A stretch of DNA of 64,000 bases from Hyphomicrobiales bacterium (GTDB lineage: Bacteria > Pseudomonadota > Alphaproteobacteria > Rhizobiales > Rhizobiaceae). The notes under the pieces were generated by a model, which had not been told where the DNA came from, did no database searches, and saw nothing but the letters and a program-made list of their open reading frames with translations. Location of the stretch: the NCBI GenBank assembly GCA_900466875.1, contig UBNQ01000011.1, positions 1 through 64,000 on the forward strand, given 5' to 3'. The position numbers and the translations under genes are program-made. Shown in pieces: positions 43,556 to 51,989 of this stretch (the first letter of the stretch is position 1; the number at the start of each line of letters is the position of its first letter).

Positions 43556-44671
43556 ATGGCTCAGCTTACTATCCGCAACCTCGAAAAGGTCTATAGCGGC
43601 ACCGTGAAGGCACTCCATGGCATCAATCTCGAAGTCAAGGACGGCGAGTTCATGGTCCTGGTCGGCCCTTCCGGCTGCGCCAAGTCGACGACGCTGCGCA
43701 TGATCGCCGGGCTGGAAACCGTCTCCGGCGGTCACATCACCATCGGTGAGAAGGTGGTCAACAATCTGCCTCCGGGCGACCGCGGCATCGCAATGGTGTT
43801 CCAGAACTATGCGCTCTATCCGCATATGAAGGTGCGCAAGAACCTCTCCTTCGGGCTCAAGCTGGCCGGTGAAAACAAGGAGGAGATTGCAAGGCGTGTT
43901 GCGGAGGTGGCCGAGGTGCTGGAAATCGAGCCGTTGCTCGACCGCCTGCCCAAGCAGCTTTCCGGCGGACAGGCGCAGCGCGTGGCGCTGGGCCGCGCGC
44001 TGATCAAGAAGCCGGAAGTCTTCCTGTTCGACGAGCCGCTTTCGAACCTCGACGCCAAGCTGCGTGCCTCCATGCGTGTCCGCATCACCGATCTGCATCG
44101 CCGACTGAAGGAACAGGGGCAGTCATCGACCGTCGTCTACGTGACCCATGACCAGGTGGAGGCCATGACCATGGGCGACCGGATCTGCGTCATGAAGGAC
44201 GGCCATATCATGCAGGTGGACGATCCCGAGACGCTTTATGCCCGTCCAGCCAATGCCTTCGTCGCAGGTTTCATCGGCATGCCGGAAATGAACCTCGTCA
44301 ACGCCACGCTTACTCAGGGCGAGAGCGGCCCGGTCGTGACCTTTGGAGATCAGTCGATCCAGTTCGGAAAGGAACTCGCCGGGCGTCTGCAGCCAGGAAT
44401 TGTGGGCGACGTCACTTTCGGCGTGCGGCCGCAGCATTTTCGCCTGGCAGAACCGGGTGAGGATGCTCTGCTGGCCAAGGTCAGCAAGGCGGATTTCCTT
44501 GGTCATGAGGTCGATGTGCATATCACCATCGGGGGCCAGCGCTTTACCGTCGTCCTGCCCGTGGAGGAATTCCGCAAAGCCACCGTCGACGGTGTCATTC
44601 GCATTCGCCCGGAAGAGGAACGGGTTTTCGTCTTCGACCGCACAAGCGGTCTGAACGTCAGCCTCGCCTGA
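43556..44671 (+). CDS. sugar ABC transporter ATP-binding protein (UgpC/MsmX type)
   Basis: This 371-residue CUT1 ATPase has Walker A GPSGCAKST (about 38-46) with Ala in place of the usual Gly before Lys, a variant I associate with rhizobial homologues, signature LSGGQAQRVALGRAL, Walker B VFLFDEPLSNLDA, and a C-terminal TOBE/regulatory region (about 240-371). It energises the two preceding permeases. The substrate-binding protein gene follows after 55 bases with its own AGGAGG site. Confidence 0.93.
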   Translation: MAQLTIRNLEKVYSGTVKALHGINLEVKDGEFMVLVGPSGCAKSTTLRMIAGLETVSGGHITIGEKVVNNLPPGDRGIAMVFQNYALYPHMKVRKNLSFGLKLAGENKEEIARRVAEVAEVLEIEPLLDRLPKQLSGGQAQRVALGRALIKKPEVFLFDEPLSNLDAKLRASMRVRITDLHRRLKEQGQSSTVVYVTHDQVEAMTMGDRICVMKDGHIMQVDDPETLYARPANAFVAGFIGMPEMNLVNATLTQGESGPVVTFGDQSIQFGKELAGRLQPGIVGDVTFGVRPQHFRLAEPGEDALLAKVSKADFLGHEVDVHITIGGQRFTVVLPVEEFRKATVDGVIRIRPEEERVFVFDRTSGLNVSLA

Positions 44672-44726
44672 GGGCGCAGCTGGCGACTATGTCACCGATG
44701 CAGGGTTTCAGGAGGAAAAACGCATC

Positions 44727-45986
44727 ATGAGCAAGAAATCGGTATTGAATGTTCTATCTCTAACACTGGCCGCTTCCGTGGTGGCAACGAACTTCGCTGC
44801 GGCGGCTGATCTGCGCATGTCGTGGTGGGGTGGTGATGGCCGCCATGTCGCCACGCAGAAGGCGCTGGAGTATTGCACGGGCAAGACCGGGCACAAGGTC
44901 AAGGCCGAGTTTGCCGGCTTCGAAGGTTATCTCGAAAAGCTGACGACACAGATGGCCGGCAGCACCGAGGCCGACATCATCCAGGTCGACTGGCCTTGGC
45001 TCTTCCAGTTCTCCAAGGACGGTACCGGTTTCGCCGATCTCAAGCAGTTTTCCGGCGAGCTTGACCTGACCCAATGGAACGACAGCCAGCTGGCGCCCGC
45101 CAGCATCAACGGCAAGCTGAACGGCGTGCCCGTTTCGGTTACCGGCGCCACCTTCTATTTCAACGACGAAATCTATAAGAAGGCCGGCATAGAGACGCCG
45201 AAAAGCTGGGATGACCTTGCTGCGGCAGCCAAGAAGCTCAATCCGCAGGGCCTTTATCCGTTCGATACCACCCGCGTCATCCTTATGCTGATGGTCGAAG
45301 CCTTTGCGGCGCAGATTTCCGGCCAGGAATTCGTCAAGCCCGGAACCAACGAACTGGCATGGACGGCGGAAGATATCGCCGGCGCCCTCAAGCATTACCA
45401 GTGGATGGTCGATAACGGCATCGTGCGCTCGGCCAAGGACGCCGCAGGGGGCGGCAATATCGAGATCTTCGACGATCCGGCCTGGGTGACCGGCAGGATC
45501 GGGGGCACGTATTTCTGGGATTCGACCTATTCGAAATACAACGATCCGCTAACGGTCGGAAAGCTGGTGCCGGCGGCTCCGCTGCAGATCAAGGGTGCGA
45601 AGTCCGATGGCGTCTACAAGAAGCCGTCGATGGTCTTTTCGATCTCCAGACATTCGAAAGATCCGAAAGCCGCCGCGCAGGTGCTGAATTGCCTTCTGAA
45701 CGACAAGGACGCCATCCTGATCCTGGGTGACAGCCGCGGTCTTCCGGCATCGGCTATTGCCAAGTCAACGCTGGAAGCGGCGGGCAAGCTGACCCCCGAG
45801 CGTCTCGACGGCGCAAAGATCGTTGCCGCCGCATCGGGACCGGTCATGTCGCCGCTGATCGAGCACCCGACGGTGCAGGAACTGTTCAAGGATGTCATCG
45901 AGCAGTTCGCCTATGGCCAGCTGACCGCGGACGAAGCCGGCGAGGAAATCGTCGACGGCCTGACCAAGGCCCTGCGTCGCCTCTGA
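44727..45986 (+). CDS. sugar ABC transporter substrate-binding protein
   Basis: This 419-residue periplasmic binding protein of family 1 has a Sec signal peptide (about 1-27, VLNVLSLTLAASVVATNFAAAAD). The mature part has EADIIQVDWPWLFQFSKDG and VTGATFYFNDEIYKKAGIETPKSWDDLAAAAKKL. It resembles TogB/YtcQ-like binding proteins for pectin oligomers, by context rather than by ligand residues. A terminator follows at 46011. Confidence 0.92.
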   Translation: MSKKSVLNVLSLTLAASVVATNFAAAADLRMSWWGGDGRHVATQKALEYCTGKTGHKVKAEFAGFEGYLEKLTTQMAGSTEADIIQVDWPWLFQFSKDGTGFADLKQFSGELDLTQWNDSQLAPASINGKLNGVPVSVTGATFYFNDEIYKKAGIETPKSWDDLAAAAKKLNPQGLYPFDTTRVILMLMVEAFAAQISGQEFVKPGTNELAWTAEDIAGALKHYQWMVDNGIVRSAKDAAGGGNIEIFDDPAWVTGRIGGTYFWDSTYSKYNDPLTVGKLVPAAPLQIKGAKSDGVYKKPSMVFSISRHSKDPKAAAQVLNCLLNDKDAILILGDSRGLPASAIAKSTLEAAGKLTPERLDGAKIVAAASGPVMSPLIEHPTVQELFKDVIEQFAYGQLTADEAGEEIVDGLTKALRRL

Positions 45987-46010
45987 TCGACGCCATGATG
46001 CCATAACGCG

Positions 46011-46042
46011 ATGGCCCGTGTCGGAAGGCACGGGCCATTTTG
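46011..46042 (+). terminator. rho-independent terminator of the pectin operon
   Basis: ATGGCCCGTG pairs with CACGGGCCAT (10-bp perfect stem) across an 8-base loop, followed by TTTTG. It lies in the convergent gap 24 bases after the binding-protein stop. Confidence 0.75.
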
Positions 46043-46120
46043 CGTTCAGTTCATCCTCGCACCCGCCGCGGTTTCGGACGGGGAATGGCTAGACCAACGG
46101 CTTGCGCGTTGCCATCGGGT

Positions 46121-46951
46121 TCAGGCGGCTGCGAAAGCTTGTTTTTCCTGCTCCACCAGGAAGGACAGGTCCTTGGCGAGGCCCGGCGCGCAGGCGACGA
46201 CGGGGCCGCCATGGGCGAGAAGCTGTGCAAGCGGCGGAAGTGCCACCACGGCACCGGCCTCGCGGGCGATCAATGCTGCGGCCAGCATGTCCCAGGCGGA
46301 CAAATGACGTTCGTAATAGAGGTCGGCCACGCCTTCGGCGACGCGGATCAAGCCGATCGCGGCGGCACCCATGCGGCGGTAATCCATGCCGGTTTCGTAA
46401 ATCTGCCGCGAGATGGAGAGATAATCCTCGAAATCGGTTCTGCGGGAATGGCCGAGAATGGCGATGCCACGTGACGGATCGGTCGTCTTTGCCGCCGTAA
46501 TCGGCTTGCCTTCGCGCAGGGCGCCTTCGCCGCGGATCGCACTGAAGACGGCGTTCTGGGTGGCATCATAGATGACGCCGACGAGGATTTCGTCACCGCT
46601 GACGAAGGCGATCGAGACGCCCCAGTGGCGAAAACCGCGAATGAAATTGGTCGTGCCGTCGATCGGGTCGACCACCCATGTGCCGCCGGACGAACCGGAC
46701 CGGCTGGCGCCGCCTTCTTCGCCGAGAAAGGCGTCATCAGGAAACTGCTCGAGAAGCGTTTTGCGGATCGTCTGTTCGGCGCGCTTGTCGGCGACCGTGA
46801 CAAAATCCTGGAGGCCCTTGTTCTCGACTGCGAGCGTTTCCGGCTGGATGTCGGCGCGGAATTTTGCGGTTTCGGTGCCGACATGACGGGCAACGGCGAT
46901 GGCAGCCTCGGCGCGTTTGCGCAGCGCGGATAGATCGAATGGGGATGGCAT
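46121..46951 (-). CDS. inositol monophosphatase family protein
   Basis: This 276-residue Mg-dependent, Li-sensitive-fold phosphatase has the metal-binding Glu in FLGEEGG (about 75-81), WVVDPIDGTTNFIRGF (about 90-105) and AWDMLAAALIAREAGA near the C-terminus. Substrates in the family include inositol-1-phosphate, other sugar phosphates and PAP. It is the last gene of the minus-strand operon, its start overlapping the GDPD-LacI stop by one base (TGATG). The context suggests it dephosphorylates the product of the GDPD domain, comparable to AccG in agrocinopine catabolism. Confidence 0.92.
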   Translation of the reverse strand: MPSPFDLSALRKRAEAAIAVARHVGTETAKFRADIQPETLAVENKGLQDFVTVADKRAEQTIRKTLLEQFPDDAFLGEEGGASRSGSSGGTWVVDPIDGTTNFIRGFRHWGVSIAFVSGDEILVGVIYDATQNAVFSAIRGEGALREGKPITAAKTTDPSRGIAILGHSRRTDFEDYLSISRQIYETGMDYRRMGAAAIGLIRVAEGVADLYYERHLSAWDMLAAALIAREAGAVVALPPLAQLLAHGGPVVACAPGLAKDLSFLVEQEKQAFAAA

Positions 46952-48702
46952 CAGGCACTTCTTCTTTTGATCAATGTGACCGGCGTGAATTCCACGCGGG
47001 CAACGGCATCGGGGTCCAGGATACGGCTGGAGAGGAGATCGATCACCTGTTCCGCCTGGATATCGCAGGGCTGCAGGAAGGTGGTCAGGTCATAGGCGCC
47101 CCAACTGGCCTGGGGGATATCGTCATGGCCGATCACCTTGATCGAGCCATGGTTTCGTCCGGCATCGCCCAGACCATCGAGGACACCGCAGGCCATGTAA
47201 TCGTTGACGGCAAAGATGCCGTTGATGCCGTTGTCGAGCAAGGCTGGCACGATATCACGGCCGTTGCGGTAATCGTTCTGGGCAACGGAGATGTGGGAGA
47301 CTTCCACGCCAAGCGTTTTTGCGCGTGCCAGAAAAGCCTCAGTGCGGCGGCGGGAGGAATAGGAGATCGTTGTGCCGGCGATGACGGCAAGCCGTGTTGC
47401 GCCCGCCTGCAGGAGGTGATCGGCGGCGAGATGGCCGGCATTGTGGTCATCCGACAGGACACGATCGACGAGCGGATAGTCTTCGCCCTTGTTGATCAGC
47501 ACGATCGGGACGCCTTCTGCCGCACATTCCTCACAGATATGCGAGGGAGGCGCATCCGAGGTGACGATCACGCCTGATACCGCATAATGCAGCAACTGGC
47601 CGATGACGGTGGCGCTGTCGGCTTCCTGCGAGGTGGGAAGCAGGATAGGGCGGTAGTTGCGGGCGATCAGCGCGCGCGCCAGATGTTCCACCTGCTGCGT
47701 TCGAAAAGGGTTGTCGAGGCCGGCGGCGACAAGGCCCACGAGATCGGAGCGCTTGTTGGTGAGGCTGCGGGCGAGATAATTGACGCGGTAGCCGAGGTCC
47801 TTGGCGGCCTGATAGACCTTTTCACGGGTCTTTTCCGAAACGCTGGCATCCGGCGTAAACGCGCGGGAGACGGCGGCGCGGGAAACGCCGGCGGCACGTG
47901 CAACATCATGCGAGGTGACGCGTTTTGCCGGGCGATCGTTGCCGTGGTTTTCGCGCGGGCGCATCAGGTCCGGCAGGTTGGTGCAGATGCCGAGCACCGG
48001 TAAAGACATGATGTCGGCGAGGACGTCAGGCCGTTCCTCGTGCCACAGGACGATTTCGCGGCCGTCAGCGAAAGCGCGGGCGATCAATTCATCGGTGACG
48101 AATTCCTGTGGTGTGTCGCTCGCCTTTTCCCAGCACAGATGCAGGATATCGGCCGATGCTTCGTCGCCCATGGCATGGGGATCGGCGCCGACGCGGATCA
48201 GGACGGCGAGCGGATAATCGCAGCCGAGTTCGCGCAGTTCCCGCACCTGTGCCGGATCGAAGGAGCCGAAACAGGCGAAACGCTGCTCCATGTCCTTCAG
48301 GTGTTGCCAGCAGAGCAGGCCGGTGCCGACGCGCTTCAGCTCGATGTAGAGGCCGCAATCCGTTTCGCGTGCAAGGGTTGCCACTTCCTCGAAGCTGGGT
48401 ACCTCCGGGATCGCGGCCCGCAGGTCGGCAAAGGAGAGCTGCGAGATATGCACGTCCTTGCCGAAGACGCGCTCGAGATGATCGTCATGGGAGATCACCA
48501 CGACACCATCGGCAGTCAGTTGCGTGTCGATTTCCCACATGTCGGCACCGAGTTCGGCGGCGCGACGGAAGGCTGCGAGCGTGTTTTCAGTCTCGTGGCC
48601 ACTCGCACCGCGATGACCGATGCAGAAGGGCAGGCGCCCTCTCTGTTCCGGCCAGCCGAAACGGGAAAAGAACGGTGAAAAATCCCTAGCAGAGGTCATC
48701 AT
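46951..48702 (-). CDS. GDPD-LacI fusion: phosphodiesterase plus transcriptional regulator
   Basis: This 583-residue single frame joins two proteins usually separate. Residues about 20-250 are a glycerophosphodiester phosphodiesterase with H30-R31 (HRGASG), E39-N40 (ETENT), E57/D59 (WEIDTQL), H72 (SHDDHL) and K123 (IELKR), all catalytic positions present, ending ICTNLPDLM. Residues about 262-310 are a LacI helix-turn-helix (RVTSHDVARAAGVSRAAVSRAF) and about 320-583 the periplasmic-binding-like effector domain (VNDYMACGVLDGLGDAG, KVIGHDDIPQASW). It starts 10 bases after the ABC ATPase stop. A longer frame to 48852 overlaps that gene and is rejected. Confidence 0.9.
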   Translation of the reverse strand: MMTSARDFSPFFSRFGWPEQRGRLPFCIGHRGASGHETENTLAAFRRAAELGADMWEIDTQLTADGVVVISHDDHLERVFGKDVHISQLSFADLRAAIPEVPSFEEVATLARETDCGLYIELKRVGTGLLCWQHLKDMEQRFACFGSFDPAQVRELRELGCDYPLAVLIRVGADPHAMGDEASADILHLCWEKASDTPQEFVTDELIARAFADGREIVLWHEERPDVLADIMSLPVLGICTNLPDLMRPRENHGNDRPAKRVTSHDVARAAGVSRAAVSRAFTPDASVSEKTREKVYQAAKDLGYRVNYLARSLTNKRSDLVGLVAAGLDNPFRTQQVEHLARALIARNYRPILLPTSQEADSATVIGQLLHYAVSGVIVTSDAPPSHICEECAAEGVPIVLINKGEDYPLVDRVLSDDHNAGHLAADHLLQAGATRLAVIAGTTISYSSRRRTEAFLARAKTLGVEVSHISVAQNDYRNGRDIVPALLDNGINGIFAVNDYMACGVLDGLGDAGRNHGSIKVIGHDDIPQASWGAYDLTTFLQPCDIQAEQVIDLLSSRILDPDAVARVEFTPVTLIKRRSA

Positions 48703-48712
48703 CGTGTCCCCG

Positions 48713-49768
48713 TCAAAGTCTCTGGCCATCGTTAGAGAAGACGAAAGCCGATTTGCTGTCGATAAACCAGCGCACAGGCTCACCAAGTGCCCAGTTTCTC
48801 CCCGCAGGCTGAATCGAGCGCAGGACCGAGCCATCGGCGAGTGCGACGTCATAGAGATTTTCGCGGCCCTGCGTTTCGGCGAAGGCGATTTTGCCTTCCA
48901 CCGCTATGTCGCCTTCGGGACCGAAGTGTTCCGGTCGAACGCCGAGCTTCAACTGCGTGCCATCGGCAATGCCTTCGTGAACGCCGAGCGGAACACGCAG
49001 TTTGATCGGCGCAACGGAGAAGGAATTTTCCATGGCGATGCCGCTGAGGAAGGAGATCGGCGGATTGCCGAGGAAACCGGCGACAAAGGACGTGCGCGGA
49101 TTGCTGTACATGTCGGCAGGGGTATCGATCTGGACGATCTCGCCCTTCTTCATGATGGCGATGCGGTCGCACATCGACATGGCTTCCACCTGGTCGTGGG
49201 TGACCAGAACGGCGGTGATGCCGGTTTCGAGCTGGATACGGCGGATTTCGGAGCGCATTTCCAGCCGCAGTTTCGCGTCGAGATTGGCGAGCGGTTCGTC
49301 GAGAAGCAGGACATCCGGTTTACGCACCAGAGCGCGAGCCAGCGCCACACGCTGCTGCTGGCCCCCCGACAGCTGGCCGGGGCGGCGCTCCAGCAGTTCG
49401 GAAATGTGGGTCAGTGCCGCGATGGCGCGGACTTCGCGATCGATATCGGCCTTGTTGTCCTTCCGGACCGTCAGCGGGAAGGCGATGTTTTCGAAGACGT
49501 TCATGTGCGGGTAGAGCGCATAGTTCTGGAAAACGACGCCGACATTGCGTTTCTGGCTTGGCAGGCCGCTGACGTCGCGGTCGCCGAACATCAGCTGGCC
49601 CCTGTCCATACGGTGAATGCCGCTGATGGTGAACAGCGTCGTCGACTTGCCGCAGCCGGAAGGGCCGAGCAGCGCCAGCATTTCGCCATCGCGGATCGTC
49701 AGGTTCATATCGTCGATGACAGGAGTGCCATCGAATGTCTTGGTGAAATTGTTGATGGAGATCTGCAT
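48713..49768 (-). CDS. sugar/glycerophosphodiester-type ABC transporter ATP-binding protein
   Basis: This 351-residue CUT1 ATPase has Walker A GPSGCGKST (about 35-43), signature LSGGQQQRVALARAL, Walker B VLLLDEPLANLDAK and a C-terminal TOBE region. It is similar in layout to UgpC/MalK. Its start overlaps the stop of the preceding permease by one base. It serves the importer of the phosphodiester operon. Confidence 0.92.
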   Translation of the reverse strand: MQISINNFTKTFDGTPVIDDMNLTIRDGEMLALLGPSGCGKSTTLFTISGIHRMDRGQLMFGDRDVSGLPSQKRNVGVVFQNYALYPHMNVFENIAFPLTVRKDNKADIDREVRAIAALTHISELLERRPGQLSGGQQQRVALARALVRKPDVLLLDEPLANLDAKLRLEMRSEIRRIQLETGITAVLVTHDQVEAMSMCDRIAIMKKGEIVQIDTPADMYSNPRTSFVAGFLGNPPISFLSGIAMENSFSVAPIKLRVPLGVHEGIADGTQLKLGVRPEHFGPEGDIAVEGKIAFAETQGRENLYDVALADGSVLRSIQPAGRNWALGEPVRWFIDSKSAFVFSNDGQRL

Positions 49769-50592
49769 CAGCCTTTGGTGCCCCCGCCGAAAATGTTCAT
49801 GAGACGGTTCTGGAACAGCACGAAAAGTGCGAGCACCGGCAGCGTGTAGAACAGCCCGACCGACTTGAAGATGTTGAAATTATAGGTGCTGGAATTGGGG
49901 TCAGACACCGTGTTGAGATACATGGACAGGACTTCGAAATCGCTGGATGGCGCAAGGATCCGCGGCAGCATGTATTCGCTCCAGCCATCGATGAACGCGA
50001 AGAGTGCGAGCGACAGAAGGCCGGGTTTGACCTGCGGCAGGATGATGCGCCGCCAGACGGTGAAACGGCTTGCGCCATCCTGCACGCCGGCCATCTCGAT
50101 CTCCCACGGAACGGCATCGTAAAAGCCCTTCATGATCCAGATGCCGAAGGGCAGCATCAGGCTGGCCTTGACCAGAATGACGCCGGTCAGGGAATTGTAG
50201 AGACCGGCGAACTGCAGCACGAGGAAAACGCCGATGATCAGCGTGACCGATGGAAAAGCATGCATGACCATGATGCCTGACAGCACGAAACGTCTGAACG
50301 GCAGAGCCAATCGCGAGAGCGCATAACCGGCGGTGGCAGAGACCGAGACGACGATGACCATCATGCTGGAGGCGAAAAGAAACGTCGTCAGCGTCGGTTT
50401 CCACACGTCGCCGGTAATGGTCGGGTCGATGAGGAAACGCCAGTGTTCCAGCGTGAACTCGTTGGGCAGAAGCGAGCCGGGCGCGGTGTTGCTGAACGTG
50501 TCGACCAGCAGGAACAGGTACATGACGAAGAGCGGCAGGCTGAGCACGGTCAAAAGCAGGATGATCGGCCAGGCGGCGAAATTGCGGGTCAT
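49768..50592 (-). CDS. ABC transporter permease (MalG/UgpE type)
   Basis: This 274-residue permease has six hydrophobic segments and the EAA-type motif WEIEMAGVQDGASRFTVWRRIILPQVKPGLL (about 160-190). GGGAGG precedes ATG 50592. It partners the larger permease encoded just upstream and is coupled to the ATPase gene by a one-base overlap. Confidence 0.9.
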   Translation of the reverse strand: MTRNFAAWPIILLLTVLSLPLFVMYLFLLVDTFSNTAPGSLLPNEFTLEHWRFLIDPTITGDVWKPTLTTFLFASSMMVIVVSVSATAGYALSRLALPFRRFVLSGIMVMHAFPSVTLIIGVFLVLQFAGLYNSLTGVILVKASLMLPFGIWIMKGFYDAVPWEIEMAGVQDGASRFTVWRRIILPQVKPGLLSLALFAFIDGWSEYMLPRILAPSSDFEVLSMYLNTVSDPNSSTYNFNIFKSVGLFYTLPVLALFVLFQNRLMNIFGGGTKG

Positions 50593-50604
50593 GGTCGTCC
50601 TCCC

Positions 50605-51927
50605 TTAAAACTCGATCTTCGGCTTCGACATCATCTCGTCAAAACGGAAGAGGCGGAGATAGACGATGGAAAGAACCAGACCGACGGCGACGAGGATCAG
50701 CGCCATGGCGGCACCCAGGCCGTATTGCAGGTTGCCGGTGTAATTGTTGAGCGCGGTCTTGAAGGCTTCGAGCGCCCACACGGTCGTGGTGCTGCCGGGG
50801 CCGCCATTGGTGGTGAGCCAGATCTGCTCGTAGGAGGAGAGAAGCGAGAGTGTCTGGTAACTGGTGACGAACAGTATCGGCCAGCGCATGTGCGGCAGAA
50901 TGATGTAGCGGATCTGCTGCCAGCGCGAGGCGCCGTCCACTTCGCTGGCCCAGAGCTGCTGCACCGGAATGGCTTTCAGCGCGCCGGAAAACAGGATCAT
51001 GCCAAAGGATGCGCCGACAAAACCGTTGACGAGGATGACGACCGTCCAGGCGCTCGCGACCGATCCCTTCATGTAGTTGAAGGCGGGAAGGCCGAGGTCC
51101 TGGGCGATGTTGAAGACGAAACCGTCTTCCCAGGTAAACCACTTCCACATGACGGCATAAAGCACGACCGGGGTGATGCGCGGCAGAAGCCACAAGATGC
51201 TGAAGAAGCCAGAACCTGCGGATGGGAGATAGAAAGTTGTGATGGCCAGAAACAGGCCGACCAGAACGTTGAAGGCAAGGGTCAGCACCACGTAGAAGAC
51301 CGTATTGCCGACGATGCGCCAGGTATCGGGGGCAATAACGAGGTTCTTGAAATTCTCCGTCGTCCAGGTCCAGCCGGTATAGCTTGCGGTTGCGATCTGT
51401 TCGACGGCGCCTTGCGGCGGGTTTTCGAGCATATGCGAAAGTGCCGCCTCCATCTCGCCGCGACTGGCGTAACGCACGTTCAGAACCGATTGCTCGAAGG
51501 CACTGGCGGCGATCTTCAGGTCACGCACACGCGTCGGGCGGGACGGAAGCGTTTTCAGTTCGCGTTCGAAAGCAGACGAGCTGGTGAAGGAGCGATCCTT
51601 GAGCCGTTCACCGATTTCCGTGATGAATTTCGCATCGACGCCGGCGGTGCGAGCCTTTTCCAGCCCCGCCTGATCGATGATGTAGCTCGACTGGCGGAGT
51701 GCCTTGATCGTTTTTGCGTCCAGCCCCTCATCGGTCAGCGACCGCAGAAGGTTGCCTGTGACGACATAGGAGCCGCCGGAAATGCCGGTTGCCGTGCTCA
51801 TGTTGGTGAAAGCGAAGACGCTGGTCAGCACGACCGGCAGAAAGAAGAAGCCGAGAAGCAGAACCATAGCCGGCGTCATGAAAGCCAGGCCGAGAAGATT
51901 TGCCCTGTAAGGCGAAGAGGTGCGCAT
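50605..51927 (-). CDS. ABC transporter permease with large periplasmic insert (MalF type)
   Basis: This 440-residue permease is larger than usual because about 140 residues (about 45-185, hydrophilic, with TDEGLDAKTIKALRQ and FERELKTLPSRPTRVRDLKI) lie between the first membrane helix and the core, resembling the position of the MalF P2 loop. The core carries EVDGASRWQQIRYIILPHMRWPIL as EAA motif. The start ATG 51927 is chosen over 51963 because the latter lies inside a strong hairpin (51953-51976). Confidence 0.88.
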   Translation of the reverse strand: MRTSSPYRANLLGLAFMTPAMVLLLGFFFLPVVLTSVFAFTNMSTATGISGGSYVVTGNLLRSLTDEGLDAKTIKALRQSSYIIDQAGLEKARTAGVDAKFITEIGERLKDRSFTSSSAFERELKTLPSRPTRVRDLKIAASAFEQSVLNVRYASRGEMEAALSHMLENPPQGAVEQIATASYTGWTWTTENFKNLVIAPDTWRIVGNTVFYVVLTLAFNVLVGLFLAITTFYLPSAGSGFFSILWLLPRITPVVLYAVMWKWFTWEDGFVFNIAQDLGLPAFNYMKGSVASAWTVVILVNGFVGASFGMILFSGALKAIPVQQLWASEVDGASRWQQIRYIILPHMRWPILFVTSYQTLSLLSSYEQIWLTTNGGPGSTTTVWALEAFKTALNNYTGNLQYGLGAAMALILVAVGLVLSIVYLRLFRFDEMMSKPKIEF

Positions 51928-51952
51928 GGGAACCTGAAGGTATGCAGAGGAG

Positions 51953-51976
51953 CCGGGCGGCATTTGCGCCGCCCGG
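51953..51976 (-). other. intercistronic hairpin after the binding-protein gene
   Basis: CCGGGCGGC, loop of 6, GCCGCCCGG: a perfect 9-bp stem between the substrate-binding protein stop and the MalF-type permease start. This placement is typical for keeping binding-protein mRNA more abundant than permease mRNA. Confidence 0.6.
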
Positions 51977-51989
51977 TGGATGGATGGGA

